Notes under the pieces: model-generated
The model's database searches: none
What the model was told of the DNA's origin: nothing
The model's input: only the letters and a program-made list of their open reading frames with translations
In this document: piece after piece, positions 52,216 through 61,793 of the stretch
Position numbering within the stretch: position 1 is the stretch's first letter
Layout: every line of letters begins with the position of its first letter
Translations under genes and position numbers: made by a program
Source of the DNA: Flavobacterium sp.
Lineage (GTDB): Bacteria; Bacteroidota; Bacteroidia; Flavobacteriales; Flavobacteriaceae
Direction: 5' to 3'
Length of the DNA: 64,000 nt
NCBI RefSeq assembly: GCF_004295795.1
Contig: NZ_SEBR01000001.1
Location: 186,001 to 250,000 of the forward strand

Positions 52216-53238
52216 ATGAATGAACACCTCGATCCAACGAATTCCGGTTACAATCCCGAAGAACTCGATGTAGAAAAAAAGTTGCGGCCTTTGAGCTTTG
52301 ACGATTTCGCGGGTCAGGATCACGTGTTGGACAACCTCAAGATCTTTGTCGAGGCGGCTAACCAACGAAACGAAGCGCTCGACCATTCGCTTTTTCACGG
52401 CCCGCCGGGATTGGGCAAGACGACTTTGGCCAACATTCTCGCGAACGAGCTCGGAGTCGGTATCAAGATTACTTCCGGTCCGGTGCTGGACAAACCCGGA
52501 GATTTGGCCGGATTGCTGACGAATCTCGAGGAAAGAGACGTGCTTTTCATTGACGAAATCCACCGTTTGAGTCCGGTTGTCGAAGAATATCTGTATTCCG
52601 CCATGGAAGATTTCAAGATCGACATCATGATCGAATCGGGTCCAAATGCGCGAACGGTCCAAATTAACCTGAATCCGTTTACTTTGGTTGGCGCGACAAC
52701 GCGTTCGGGATTGCTCACAGCGCCAATGCGCGCGCGTTTCGGAATTTCGTCAAGACTCGAATATTACAACACAGAATTGCTCACGACAATCGTACAACGC
52801 AGTTCGGCCATTCTGAAAATGCCGATTTCCATGGAAGCCGCGATAGAAATTGCCGGTCGCAGCCGAGGAACGCCACGTATCGCCAATGCACTTTTGAGGC
52901 GCGTCCGCGATTTTGCCCAAATCAAAGGCAACGGGAAAATCGACATCGCGATTGCGCAATATGCGCTCAAAGCCTTGAACGTCGACGCCCACGGATTAGA
53001 CGAAATGGACAACAAAATCCTGGTCACAATTATCGACAAATTCAAAGGCGGACCGGTCGGACTTTCGACTTTGGCAACCGCGTGCTCTGAAAGTTCCGAA
53101 ACCATCGAGGAAGTTTACGAGCCGTTTTTGATCAAAGAAGGTTTCCTGGTGCGAACGCCTCGCGGACGTGAAGCCACCGAAAAGGCGTACAAACACCTTG
53201 GGAAAATCCGCACGAATTTGCAAGGCGGGCTTTTCTAG
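52216..53238 (+). CDS. ruvB: Holliday junction branch-migration helicase RuvB
   Basis: AAA+ motor, 340 residues, that drives branch migration with RuvA. Motifs: [14 protein letters not shown], Walker [10 protein letters not shown], Walker B FIDEIHRL, sensor region [18 protein letters not shown], the arginine-finger stretch [20 protein letters not shown] and the C-terminal winged helix ending near [22 protein letters not shown]. ruvA lies 8.5 kb downstream (61794). The NNGCAG array starts at the base after the stop codon. Confidence 0.98.
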   Translation: MNEHLDPTNSGYNPEELDVEKKLRPLSFDDFAGQDHVLDNLKIFVEAANQRNEALDHSLFHGPPGLGKTTLANILANELGVGIKITSGPVLDKPGDLAGLLTNLEERDVLFIDEIHRLSPVVEEYLYSAMEDFKIDIMIESGPNARTVQINLNPFTLVGATTRSGLLTAPMRARFGISSRLEYYNTELLTTIVQRSSAILKMPISMEAAIEIAGRSRGTPRIANALLRRVRDFAQIKGNGKIDIAIAQYALKALNVDAHGLDEMDNKILVTIIDKFKGGPVGLSTLATACSESSETIEEVYEPFLIKEGFLVRTPRGREATEKAYKHLGKIRTNLQGGLF

Positions 53239-53286
53239 TAGCAGAGGCAGTTGCAGTAGCAGTTGCAGTTGCAGTAGCAGTAGCAG
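53239..53286 (+). repeat. Hexanucleotide array (NNGCAG), 8 units
   Basis: Eight consecutive NNGCAG units starting on the base after the ruvB TAG: TAGCAG, AGGCAG, TTGCAG, TAGCAG, TTGCAG, TTGCAG, TAGCAG, TAGCAG. It is the second array in the window (other: 14233-14316). Confidence 0.9.
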
Positions 53287-53366
53287 GTTGTCCCGGAATA
53301 CTTATTTTAAATAATTTGGGCGTTCCGGCGTCCGGAAAATGTTTTGTAACGACAAAGATCAGTCTG

Positions 53367-53406
53367 GCCGCCGTCGGGCTGTCCCGCTGCTATCTTTTTG
53401 GCAAAA
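53367..53406 (-). repeat. Dispersed G+C-rich intergenic repeat, copy B
   Basis: Read on the minus strand this matches the copy at 14132-14171: an A-run, then CAGCCCGACGGCGGC (53381 to 53367). A shorter AAGGTT/AACCTT inverted pair follows at 53412-53427. It lies between ruvB and queG, 80 bp after the hexamer array. Confidence 0.6.
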
Positions 53407-53488
53407 GCTTTAAGGTTCGAAAACCTTACAGGTTCGTCAAAAAGGATATCCGCTTGCATCCCTAACGCAAATCCCGTTTCCAAAACCC

Positions 53489-54409
53489 ATGATTTCCCAA
53501 AAATCCAAATACACGGCATTTATCAAGCAAGAGGCAAAACGTCTCGGCTTTATGTCGTGCGGGATTTCAAAAGCGGGTTTTCTCGAACAGGAAGCGCCGA
53601 GACTTGAAGCCTGGCTCAAGAACAACATGCAAGGTGAAATGTCCTATATGGAAAACCATTTCGACAAGCGCCTCGACCCGACAAAACTCGTCGAAGGCTC
53701 GAAAAGCGTGATTTCCCTTTTGCTCAATTATTTTCCGTCCGAAAGCCAAAACGAGGAATCGTTCAAGATTTCAAAATACGCTTACGGCCAGGATTACCAC
53801 TTCGTCATCAAAGATAAATTGCGCGAATTGCTTTTCTCGATCCAAACCGAAATCGGTGATGTCGATGGACGCGCTTTCGTAGATTCGGCTCCGGTTTTAG
53901 ACAAAGCCTGGGCGGCGAAAAGCGGTTTGGGCTGGATCGGCAAGAACTCGAACCTGCTCTCGAAAAAAGTTGGTTCCTTTTTTTTCATTGCCGAACTCAT
54001 CGTCGATCTCGAACTCGACTACGACAACGCCACGACAGATCATTGTGGATCGTGCACGGCTTGTCTCGACGCTTGTCCAACGCAGGCGATTGTCGCGCCC
54101 TATGTGGTCGACGGCAGCAAGTGTATTTCTTATTTCACGATCGAACTCAAGGAAAATCTTCCGTCAGAGATGAAAGGTAAATTCGACGATTGGATGTTCG
54201 GTTGCGACGTTTGCCAAGATGTGTGTCCGTGGAATCGTTTCTCCAAACCGCATTCGGAACCGCTTTTCAACCCAAATCCCGAATTGTTGTCGATGTCCAA
54301 AAAGGACTGGGAAGAAATCACTGAGGAAACTTTCCGCAAGGTTTTCAAGAATTCGGCCGTAAAGCGAACCAAGTACTCAGGCCTGAAGCGCAACATTGAT
54401 TTTCTGTGA
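53489..54409 (+). CDS. queG: Epoxyqueuosine reductase
   Basis: Cobalamin- and iron-sulfur-dependent enzyme, 306 residues, that reduces epoxyqueuosine to queuosine in tRNA, the last step of queuosine synthesis. Seen are [22 protein letters not shown], the [22 protein letters not shown] substrate/cobalamin segment, and two [4Fe-4S] motifs, [12 protein letters not shown] and [10 protein letters not shown]. It sits downstream of ruvB across a 250-bp repeat-bearing spacer. The YhhQ-like transporter at 7048 would give a salvage route in addition to this one. Confidence 0.96.
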   Translation: MISQKSKYTAFIKQEAKRLGFMSCGISKAGFLEQEAPRLEAWLKNNMQGEMSYMENHFDKRLDPTKLVEGSKSVISLLLNYFPSESQNEESFKISKYAYGQDYHFVIKDKLRELLFSIQTEIGDVDGRAFVDSAPVLDKAWAAKSGLGWIGKNSNLLSKKVGSFFFIAELIVDLELDYDNATTDHCGSCTACLDACPTQAIVAPYVVDGSKCISYFTIELKENLPSEMKGKFDDWMFGCDVCQDVCPWNRFSKPHSEPLFNPNPELLSMSKKDWEEITEETFRKVFKNSAVKRTKYSGLKRNIDFL

Positions 54410-54549
54410 ATTGATTTTTGTCAGTTTACTAAGTTGTTGATTGTCATATTGGTGAAATTGCCGCATCTGAAATCCCGATTTCCTAAAAATCTTGTTTTGT
54501 AAGAAAGTTCGCGTTGCATTTTGTACTTTGAAGTCCAAAACTTCAACAA

Positions 54550-56217
54550 ATGACCAAAAAACTACTTTTTCTCTTTTTGCTGTTTCCGATAGTTGCACTC
54601 GCCCAGATTCCCAATTGGCAATGGGCGAAAAACGCGGCCTTGATGTTCAACGGCATGACTGCGATTCACGACATCGGCCCAGATGGAAATATCGTCATGG
54701 TTGGCGACTTCAATCAACCGACGGTAACTTTCGGAAGTACGACCCTTAGCCAGACCACGCCAAATTTCTCTGACGTTTACATGGTGAAGTACGATCAGTC
54801 AGGCAATGTCGTTTGGGCGAAAAGCTTCGGCGGCACAAACACAGATTCGGTAAGTGGCGTGAGAATCGCTCCCGACGGCAGTATTTACGTGACAGGCGGT
54901 TTCTGGAACAACCTCACGATCGACGGAACAACTTTCACGACCGTTTTGGGCGCAAACTACATTTCGAAATACGACAGTCAGGGAAATCTGCTTTGGCTTA
55001 AAAGAGCTACAAATTCCCAGTCGGGTTGGGGAATCCAACAAATGGATTTCGATTCGCAAGGCAATTTGTATGTGGCGGGAAGCATCAACATTCCAACGCT
55101 CACGTTCAATTCGCAAACCGTGAATTACGTCGGCTATCAACCCAATTCGGTGAATCGCGTTTTCTTTGGAAAATTCGATCAGGACGGAAATTGTCTTTGG
55201 CTGCGCTGTCCGGAAACCACGCAAGTGAACGAATGGGGCAGTTTTTCGTTTGGAATTTCGGTCGACAATCAGGGCAATATGGCCGTAACCGGACGTTTTC
55301 ACGAATTCACGCTCGATTTTGGCGGAATCACGTTGTCCAAAACCTCTACGGACAATTACAACTCCAACGTTTTTATTGCCCAATATGACACGAACGGTTC
55401 GTTGCTTTGGGCGAGGAACGCAGGAACTTCGACGAATAACATTACGACGGGAAGCGGCATTGCGCACGACAATTCAGGGAATTTGTTCGTGACGGGAAAT
55501 TTCACCGGCACTATCAGTCTGGACGGAATTTCGCTTACTTCGGGCGGCGGCAGCAAACAATTCCTTTTCAAGTTTTCTGCTGTCGGGACGGCGCTTTGGG
55601 GAAAAGCGGTTCACGCGACAGGCGCTTGTTCGGCACTTTCGCGATCGCTCGACGTCGATAGTTTCGGATCTGTTTACGTCGCCGGAATGACGCAATGTTC
55701 CAGCCTCGAATTCTGGGACGGCGTTTCGATCACCATGCAAGGCCAAGGCGGACTTTACATCGTAAAATTCAACGCCGACGGTTTGCCGATTTGGGTAAGA
55801 AGAAGCGGCGAGCAAAACATCAACAATGAAGCTTGCATCAAAGTTTTGGCTCCGAACGAAATTTACGTTTCGGGCACATTTTCGGCATCCACATTTACTT
55901 TGGGCACGATTACCTTGACTAAAAGTCCGGCGAATTATGATCTGTATCTGGCCAAAATGTACGCCCAACCTTTGAGCGTCGACGATTTTGCGTCCCAAAA
56001 AATCGCGGTTTACCCGAATCCGGTGACATCTGAAATGTTCCTCGAAAATGTAGCGTCCGGACTTGACTTCTCGATCAGCGACGTATCGGGGCGAATGGTC
56101 AGAACTGGAAAAACGGAACTTTCGCCAATCTCGGTCATCGGGCTCGCATCTGGTATTTATGTGCTGAATCTGCGAAACCAATCCGAAAACAAATCGGTAA
56201 AATTCATCAAACAATAA
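54550..56217 (+). CDS. T9SS-secreted SBBP-type repeat protein
   Basis: A 555-residue secreted protein: signal peptide to about residue 19 (ending ALAQ), about eight SBBP-type beta-propeller repeats (recurring patterns such as YMVKYDQSGNVVWAKSFGG, YISKYDSQGNLLWLKRA and FKFSAVGTALWGKAVHATG), then a T9SS type A sorting domain from about residue 485 (KIAVYPNPVTSEMF ... SGIYVLNL). Such propellers act as adhesion or scaffold surfaces; no catalytic motif is evident. Its stop codon directly abuts that of the convergent gene. Confidence 0.88.
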   Translation: MTKKLLFLFLLFPIVALAQIPNWQWAKNAALMFNGMTAIHDIGPDGNIVMVGDFNQPTVTFGSTTLSQTTPNFSDVYMVKYDQSGNVVWAKSFGGTNTDSVSGVRIAPDGSIYVTGGFWNNLTIDGTTFTTVLGANYISKYDSQGNLLWLKRATNSQSGWGIQQMDFDSQGNLYVAGSINIPTLTFNSQTVNYVGYQPNSVNRVFFGKFDQDGNCLWLRCPETTQVNEWGSFSFGISVDNQGNMAVTGRFHEFTLDFGGITLSKTSTDNYNSNVFIAQYDTNGSLLWARNAGTSTNNITTGSGIAHDNSGNLFVTGNFTGTISLDGISLTSGGGSKQFLFKFSAVGTALWGKAVHATGACSALSRSLDVDSFGSVYVAGMTQCSSLEFWDGVSITMQGQGGLYIVKFNADGLPIWVRRSGEQNINNEACIKVLAPNEIYVSGTFSASTFTLGTITLTKSPANYDLYLAKMYAQPLSVDDFASQKIAVYPNPVTSEMFLENVASGLDFSISDVSGRMVRTGKTELSPISVIGLASGIYVLNLRNQSENKSVKFIKQ

Positions 56218-56817
56218 TCAGTCGAACTTCATCTCGAATAACAAATAGTGTTCGATGTTGAACTTTTTGCCCCAATTCTCGATGTCGGTTCCGTCGGCTT
56301 CAACCTCGCACCACGACTTGCTTCCGTCCTTATGTTCAGTCGGTAGAATGTAGGCGAAGGCGTAGAAAGGTTTTCCGACGGAAATCGGCATTCTTGTTCC
56401 GAAGTCCCGCAAACTGTATTCGTCAGATTTCGTGCTTTTGTAATTTCGGCTGATTCCGAATCGGCCAAAATTGAACTTGATGCGCAGGTTTTTGGCATCG
56501 GTTTTTCCCGACATCACCGTAAATAGCAACGAATCGTTGTCGATTTTGAAAACTTCGTGTTCGCGCGAATTGAAGATCGTATCGACCTTTTTGACTTTTC
56601 CTTTCCAGATTTCTTTCGAGACGATCGAGTAATTCCTGCCTTTGACATTTTCGCCAGAAATCGCAACCTTATAGTAATCGATTTCCTCAAATTCAAGCAG
56701 ATTCCGGAACTCCTTGTTTTCATATGAACCTGTCGCGTCCATTTTCAGTTGCGCGATCGAAATCGTTCCGATGAGACAAAAAAGTGCTGTCACAATGTGT
56801 TTTCCAATATTTTTCAT
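56218..56817 (-). CDS. Hypothetical exported protein
   Basis: A 199-residue protein with a Sec signal peptide (MKNIGKHIVTALFCLIGTISIAQ) followed by a mixed, mostly beta region with no motif I recognise: FEEIDYYKVAISGENVKGRNYSIVSKEIWKGKVKKVDTIF, then a segment rich in Phe/Gly/Asn and a C-terminal WCEVEADGTDIENWGKKF. It has two Cys or fewer in the mature part and is not a lipoprotein. It is divergent from the histidine kinase, sharing the spacer with the GTTAAC inverted repeats, so it may be regulated by that two-component system. Confidence 0.75.
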   Translation of the reverse strand: MKNIGKHIVTALFCLIGTISIAQLKMDATGSYENKEFRNLLEFEEIDYYKVAISGENVKGRNYSIVSKEIWKGKVKKVDTIFNSREHEVFKIDNDSLLFTVMSGKTDAKNLRIKFNFGRFGISRNYKSTKSDEYSLRDFGTRMPISVGKPFYAFAYILPTEHKDGSKSWCEVEADGTDIENWGKKFNIEHYLLFEMKFD

Positions 56818-56833
56818 GAGTATAAGTTTGAGG

Positions 56834-56841
56834 CAAAACTA
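56834..56841 (-). promoter_or_regulatory. -7 promoter box TAGTTTTG for the hypothetical exported gene
   Basis: Exact TAnnTTTG on the minus strand, 16 nt upstream of the ATG at 56817. Confidence 0.6.
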
Positions 56842-56861
56842 GCGCCGGGCAAACGCAATTT

Positions 56862-56900
56862 GGGTTAACCCGACACTAAACAAGGTTAATTAGTGTTAAC
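56862..56900. promoter_or_regulatory. Cluster of inverted repeats between divergent promoters (operator candidate)
   Basis: Contains the perfect palindrome GGGTTAACCC (56862-56871), then CACTAA (56874-56879) facing TTAGTG (56890-56895), and a second GTTAAC (56895-56900). Read inward from both sides, GTTAAC-ACTAA-type halves face each other. It lies between the two divergent -7 boxes, 30 nt from the kinase promoter. Confidence 0.5.
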
Positions 56901-56929
56901 GGATCGGGATTTTTGTGTGACCGAAACCT

Positions 56930-56937
56930 TACTTTTG
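56930..56937 (+). promoter_or_regulatory. -7 promoter box TACTTTTG for the histidine kinase gene
   Basis: Exact TAnnTTTG ending 4 nt before ATG 56942, predicting transcription starting at the start codon. Confidence 0.6.
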
Positions 56938-56941
56938 GCAC

Positions 56942-58384
56942 ATGAAAAAAAGTGTGATTTGGGCGATTTGTTTGATGACGGTTTGCGTGATCGGGATTTC
57001 GGCGTTGCAACTTTTTTACAGCGTCAGAAGTTTTGAATCGGAACAAAAGGCGTTTTCGAGAAATGCAAACGAGGCTTTCCGCGCTTCGGTCGACTCGACT
57101 TTTTCAATCCGCACGAATCAGGTCGTGATGCAATTTCGAAATTGGGTTTCCGATACGGGTTTCGTCAAGATTACATGTAAGGTCAATCCGGCTTACGGAA
57201 CGACGGTTTTTACGATGAAAGAAGTCGATCCGTCCAAAAAAGGTCAGACGCAAATCAGCCTGAGCATTGAAGATTTCACCGAGAAAGTGCTGTCGATTAC
57301 GCCAAAAGCGCGCGCGGTTTTTATCGATCACATCGTGAAAATGGCAAAAGCCGATCTCGAAAAGAACTACGTTTTCTATTATACTCAAAAACTCGGCGAC
57401 AGCTTGAATGAAGCGCGGTTCAAAACGCCAATCGATACGGCAATCGTGAGACGCGAGCTCAAACGCGAATTGTCCAAACGCGGCATTTCACTCGATTTTA
57501 CGCTCAATCCGAAGAAAGACAAACCGGACAGTTTCAAAACCGAAAATGTCAATATCGAAATCAAGTCGAACAAAATGCCAAGACTTGTTCACGCGACTTT
57601 TTCGAATGCTGATTTGTTTGTTTTTAGCCAACTGAAATGGGCCATTTTTGGAAGTGCGATCTTGCTTTTACTCCCGATTTTTTGCTTCGGATACGCTTTG
57701 CGATTGTTGCTTTCACAGGAGAAACTCTCGAAGATCAAGGACGATTTCATCAACAATATGACACACGAAATCCATACGCCATTGGCTTCAATCGTCGTGA
57801 CGGCCGAGGCTTTGCGCAAGTTCGACCACGATGAGCAAAGCCGCGGGCATTACCTTGACATTATTTTGCATCAGAGCAAACGCCTGGATGCGCTTTCGTC
57901 GGAAATTCTCGATTCGGCGCGGTTTGAGAAAAATGGTGTCGTTTCGAAAAAGCGATTTTTGGTGCGTCCGATGCTTTTGGAAGCTGTTCTCGGAATTGAT
58001 TCGGTACAAGTTTCAGTTGATTCGATTCCGGATGATTTTTGGATTGTCGGAAACAAGGAACTTTTCGAACGCGCGATCCGGAATTTGTTGGACAATTCGT
58101 TAAAATACGCAGTTTCGGATAACGTCCAAATCGGACTTTCGGCCAAAATCGAATCCAAAAAACTGCTGATTTCGGTTTCAGACAATGGACAAGGAATTCC
58201 AAATCACGAAAAATCCCGAATCTTCGATGCGTTTTATCGGATTCCAAGCCAAACGCACGAAGTCAAAGGTTACGGTTTGGGTTTGCATCTTGTCAGGCAA
58301 GTCGTCGAAAACCACGGCGGAACTATTTCTGTCAAGGACAATTTTCCCAGCGGATCGATTTTCGAAACGGCACTTCCGATATGA
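56942..58384 (+). CDS. Sensor histidine kinase
   Basis: Membrane sensor kinase of 480 residues. Helix 1 is about 5-27, a periplasmic sensor domain about 28-230 has no motif I recognise, helix 2 is about 232-255, then the catalytic core. The H box is INNMTHEIHTPLASI (phospho-acceptor His275), the N box RNLLDNSLKYA, G1 SDNGQGIPNHEKS, F box FDAFYRIP and G2 GYGLGLHLV. The position after HEI, usually Lys or Arg, is His. It overlaps the response regulator in ATGA, so the pair is translationally coupled. Confidence 0.94.
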   Translation: MKKSVIWAICLMTVCVIGISALQLFYSVRSFESEQKAFSRNANEAFRASVDSTFSIRTNQVVMQFRNWVSDTGFVKITCKVNPAYGTTVFTMKEVDPSKKGQTQISLSIEDFTEKVLSITPKARAVFIDHIVKMAKADLEKNYVFYYTQKLGDSLNEARFKTPIDTAIVRRELKRELSKRGISLDFTLNPKKDKPDSFKTENVNIEIKSNKMPRLVHATFSNADLFVFSQLKWAIFGSAILLLLPIFCFGYALRLLLSQEKLSKIKDDFINNMTHEIHTPLASIVVTAEALRKFDHDEQSRGHYLDIILHQSKRLDALSSEILDSARFEKNGVVSKKRFLVRPMLLEAVLGIDSVQVSVDSIPDDFWIVGNKELFERAIRNLLDNSLKYAVSDNVQIGLSAKIESKKLLISVSDNGQGIPNHEKSRIFDAFYRIPSQTHEVKGYGLGLHLVRQVVENHGGTISVKDNFPSGSIFETALPI

Positions 58385-59064
58385 AACAAAAAACGCGAAT
58401 CCTGCTCGTGGAAGACGAACCTTTTTTGGGTAAAGTCGTCATGGAAAGTCTCGAAAAAGAAGGTTTTCAGGTCGCGTGGTTCGAGAACGGACAGTTTGCC
58501 TGGAACGATTTTGCCGCTGCGAAGTTCGATGTTTGCGTACTCGACGTAATGTTGCCCGGAATCGACGGCTTTGCTTTGGCGGCCAAAATCCGAAAATCGG
58601 AACCGAATTTGCCGATACTTTTTCTCACTGCGAGAAACGCGATCGAAGACGTGAAAACGGGCTATGCGAGCGGCGGAAACGATTATTTGCGAAAACCTTT
58701 CAGCCTCGACGAGCTTTTTCTCAGGATCGAACAATTGGTGAATCGGGTCAAGCCGGTTTTGGCTGATGAAGTTTCTGTCGGGACACTTTCTTTTCATCCA
58801 AAAAGGCAGGAAATCCTAACGCAAAACGGCGAATTGATCAAGTTATCGCACCGCGAATCGAGCCTTTTGGAAATTCTTGTCAAAAACAAAAACGAAATTA
58901 CCGACAGAAAGGAAGTTTTGCTCTCGATTTGGGGCGACGACAGTTTTTTTCACGCCAGAAGTATGGACGTTTATGTGACGCGTTTGCGCAAGATTCTGTC
59001 GGTTGACGCTTCTGTTTCTATCGTGAACATTCGCGGGTTTGGGTATAAACTCATTGGGAAATAA
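58381..59064 (+). CDS. OmpR-family response regulator
   Basis: A 227-residue two-domain regulator: receiver 1-120 with the acidic pocket LLVEDEPFLG, phospho-acceptor Asp55 in CVLDVMLPGIDG, Thr in FLTARN and Lys in YLRKPFSLDEL; then an OmpR/PhoB winged helix 130-227 (LSHRESSLLEILVKNKNEITDRKEVLLSIWGDDSFFHARSMDVYVTRLRKIL). It starts inside the end of the kinase gene. The GTTAAC inverted-repeat cluster upstream of the operon is a plausible binding site. Confidence 0.95.
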   Translation: MKQKTRILLVEDEPFLGKVVMESLEKEGFQVAWFENGQFAWNDFAAAKFDVCVLDVMLPGIDGFALAAKIRKSEPNLPILFLTARNAIEDVKTGYASGGNDYLRKPFSLDELFLRIEQLVNRVKPVLADEVSVGTLSFHPKRQEILTQNGELIKLSHRESSLLEILVKNKNEITDRKEVLLSIWGDDSFFHARSMDVYVTRLRKILSVDASVSIVNIRGFGYKLIGK

Positions 59065-59407
59065 CTTCAATCGTTCTTGATTTTTTGGAACCTTGTTTTA
59101 ACTTTTTTTACAGAAATTCTGGAATTGGATGTGTCTGGAATTCCCGAACTTCGGGGCAGACCTAACAAATCTCAGAGATTTGTTAGGTTTTGGAAAATCG
59201 CGTAATCCGCGCAAATATTCCAATTCTCCGGTTTAAATGAAATCACTTGCGATCAAGAAATCTGAAATGCAATCTGAAAACAGCGCTTCGGCGAAAGCAA
59301 CGTTGCTCAAAACTAAAAACGCTTGATTGACTTCGATTTGTGTGCGTCCAAAACGCACCAAAATCAAACCAACCCACATTTTACTACCATCACTTTCACA
59401 TAATGCC
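59065..59407. other. Intergenic region between the response regulator and maeB
   Basis: About 340 bp with no gene. It contains the third CCTAACA-type palindrome (59160-59188) and otherwise A+T-rich sequence leading to the maeB promoter. Confidence 0.6.
59160..59188. repeat. Palindrome, CCTAACA family (copy 3)
   Basis: Arms ACCTAACAAATCTC and GAGATTTGTTAGGT meet around one A, 95 bp after the response-regulator stop. The arm shares ACCTAACAAAT with copy 1 at 11626. Confidence 0.85.
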
Positions 59408-59415
59408 TAACTTTG
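59408..59415 (+). promoter_or_regulatory. -7 promoter box TAACTTTG for maeB
   Basis: Exact TAnnTTTG match, 18 nt before ATG 59434. Confidence 0.65.
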
Positions 59416-59433
59416 CGGCTGTAAAAACAGCAT

Positions 59434-61731
59434 ATGAACAAATACAGCAAACGACGCGAAGCGCTTCTTTATCACGCCAAACCGACGCCGGGTAAAATCA
59501 AGGTTGTTCCTACTAAAAAATACGCCACGCAACGCGATTTGTCGCTGGCCTATTCTCCGGGCGTCGCCGAACCTTGTCTTGAGATCGTGAAAGACGTCAA
59601 CAACGCCTACAAATACACGGCAAAAGGAAATCTCGTCGCCGTCATTACCAACGGAACGGCGGTTCTGGGCTTGGGCGACATCGGTCCCGAGGCTTCGAAA
59701 CCCGTGATGGAAGGAAAGGGTTTGCTGTTCAAGATTTTTGCCGATATAGACGTTTTCGACATTGAAATCAACGAGAAAAATGTTGACGAATTCGTTGAGA
59801 CGGTCAAGAGGATTTCCCCGACTTTCGGAGGAATCAACCTCGAGGACATAAAAGCGCCTGAGTCGTTCGAGATCGAAAGACGTCTCAAGGAAGAATTGAA
59901 CATTCCGGTGATGCACGACGATCAGCACGGAACCGCGATCATTTCGTCTGCGGCACTTTTGAACGCTTTGGAATTGGCCGACAAAGACATCGAAAAGGTT
60001 AAGATTGTCGTGTCTGGCGCGGGTTCGGCGGCATTGGCTTGCGCGAATCTGTATTTGCTGCTTGGCGTCAAGGTCGAAAATATCGTGATGTTCGACGTGA
60101 ACGGAATTTTGTCGAACGACAGAAACGACCTGTCTGATTTGCAGAAACTATACGCCAAAGATCTGACAGCTATCACGCTGGCTGAAGCCTTGAAAGATGC
60201 CGATGTTTTCCTCGGACTTTCTGCCGGAAACATTCTGTCTCCCGAAATGCTTCTCGGAATGGCCAAAAACCCGATTGTGTTTGCAATGGCGAACCCGATT
60301 CCCGAAATAGATTACGATCTGGCCGTGAGAACTCGCGAAGATCTGATTATGGCGACAGGTCGATCCGATCATCCTAACCAAGTAAATAACGTGCTCGGTT
60401 TTCCCTACATTTTCCGCGGAGCGCTTGACGTGCGCGCCACGAAAATCAACGAGGAAATGAAAATGGCGGCCGTGAAAGCGCTCGCTGCGTTGGCAAAAGA
60501 GTCGGTTCCGGAGCAAGTGAACATCGCTTATGGCGAAACCAAGTTGCTTTTCGGACGCGACTATATCATCCCAAAACCGTTCGATCCAAGATTGATCACG
60601 CGCGTCGCTCCGGCGGTTGCGAAAGCGGCGATGGATTCGGGCGTGGCTTTGCATCCGATTTTCGATTGGGAAAAGTATGAGGAAGAATTGCTCGACAGAT
60701 TGGGTTCGGACAACAAAATGGTGCGATTGCTTACAAACCGCGCCAAAACCGATCCGAAGCGAGTGGCTTTTGCCGAAGCCGACCAACTCGATGTGCTCAA
60801 AGCGGCGCAAATCGTTCACGAAGAAGGCATCGGTTTCCCGATTTTGCTCGGAAACAAGGAAATCATACTCGAATTGAAGGAGGAAATCGGTTTTGATGCC
60901 GAAATTCCGATTTTCGATCCGAAGACAAAAGAAGAGGACAAACGCCGTCTGCATTATGCCGAAATGTTCTGGAGAGCGCGCCAACGCAAAGGCGTGAATT
61001 TGCTCGACGCCCAAAAATGGATGCGCGAACGCAATTATTTCGCGGCCATGATGGTGAACGAAGGTGAAGCGGACGCACTTGTCACGGGATATTCGAGAAG
61101 TTATCCGGCGACGGTCAAGCCGATTCTGCAATTGATCGATCGCGCTCCGGGCATTTCGATCGTCGCGACAACGAACATGATGATGACCAATCGCGGTCCG
61201 ATGTTTTTGTCCGATACGGCGATCAATCCGGAACCAACCGCCGATGAACTGGCGAAAATCGCTTTGATGACGGCCAAAACGGTTCGTCTTTTTGGGATGG
61301 AACCCGTAATCGCGATGATCTCGTTCTCGAATTTTGGATCTTCTCCGCATCCGGCGGCGAGAAAAGTTCGCGAAGCCGTCGATTATCTGCACAAATATTA
61401 TCCGGATCTGATCGTTGACGGCGAAGTACAGGCCGATTTTGCGTTGAATCAGGAAATGCTGAAGCAGAAATTCCCGTTTTCAAAACTAGCCGACAAAAAG
61501 GTCAATACTTTGATTTTTCCTGATCTGGCTTCGGCCAATATCACTTACAAATTGCTCAAGGAACTGGACAAAGCCGACTCCGTTGGTCCAATCATGCTTG
61601 GATTGGACAAACCGGTGCACATTTTCCAACTTGGAGCGAGCGTAGAGGAAATGGTCAACATGGCTGCTGTGGCAGTCGTCGATGCTCAGGAAAAACAAAA
61701 GCGACTCAAGAATCTGATTGTGAAAAAATAG
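59434..61731 (+). CDS. maeB: NADP-type malic enzyme with C-terminal phosphotransacetylase-like domain
   Basis: A 765-residue MaeB-type enzyme that converts malate to pyruvate, CO2 and NAD(P)H. Residues 1-430 are the malic enzyme ([37 protein letters not shown] with the catalytic Lys region, [19 protein letters not shown], the Rossmann loop [16 protein letters not shown], and [13 protein letters not shown]). Residues 430-765 resemble phosphotransacetylase, a domain that in MaeB proteins regulates through acetyl-CoA binding and is usually not itself catalytic. It is followed after 62 bp by ruvA, which has its own promoter. Confidence 0.96.
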   Translation: MNKYSKRREALLYHAKPTPGKIKVVPTKKYATQRDLSLAYSPGVAEPCLEIVKDVNNAYKYTAKGNLVAVITNGTAVLGLGDIGPEASKPVMEGKGLLFKIFADIDVFDIEINEKNVDEFVETVKRISPTFGGINLEDIKAPESFEIERRLKEELNIPVMHDDQHGTAIISSAALLNALELADKDIEKVKIVVSGAGSAALACANLYLLLGVKVENIVMFDVNGILSNDRNDLSDLQKLYAKDLTAITLAEALKDADVFLGLSAGNILSPEMLLGMAKNPIVFAMANPIPEIDYDLAVRTREDLIMATGRSDHPNQVNNVLGFPYIFRGALDVRATKINEEMKMAAVKALAALAKESVPEQVNIAYGETKLLFGRDYIIPKPFDPRLITRVAPAVAKAAMDSGVALHPIFDWEKYEEELLDRLGSDNKMVRLLTNRAKTDPKRVAFAEADQLDVLKAAQIVHEEGIGFPILLGNKEIILELKEEIGFDAEIPIFDPKTKEEDKRRLHYAEMFWRARQRKGVNLLDAQKWMRERNYFAAMMVNEGEADALVTGYSRSYPATVKPILQLIDRAPGISIVATTNMMMTNRGPMFLSDTAINPEPTADELAKIALMTAKTVRLFGMEPVIAMISFSNFGSSPHPAARKVREAVDYLHKYYPDLIVDGEVQADFALNQEMLKQKFPFSKLADKKVNTLIFPDLASANITYKLLKELDKADSVGPIMLGLDKPVHIFQLGASVEEMVNMAAVAVVDAQEKQKRLKNLIVKK

Positions 61732-61767
61732 CCAAAAAGACATCGGGAAACCGTTAATTCTTTTTAG

Positions 61768-61775
61768 TATATTTG
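61768..61775 (+). promoter_or_regulatory. -7 promoter box TATATTTG for ruvA
   Basis: Exact TAnnTTTG match, 18 nt before ATG 61794. It drives ruvA and probably sprA. Confidence 0.7.
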
Positions 61776-61793
61776 GCAATTACTTAACAATTG

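Noticed and set aside
60148..61392. 414-codon open frame antisense to maeB
   Set aside because: Entirely inside maeB, no recognisable motif, composition dominated by His/Arg/Phe; a shadow of the opposite frame.
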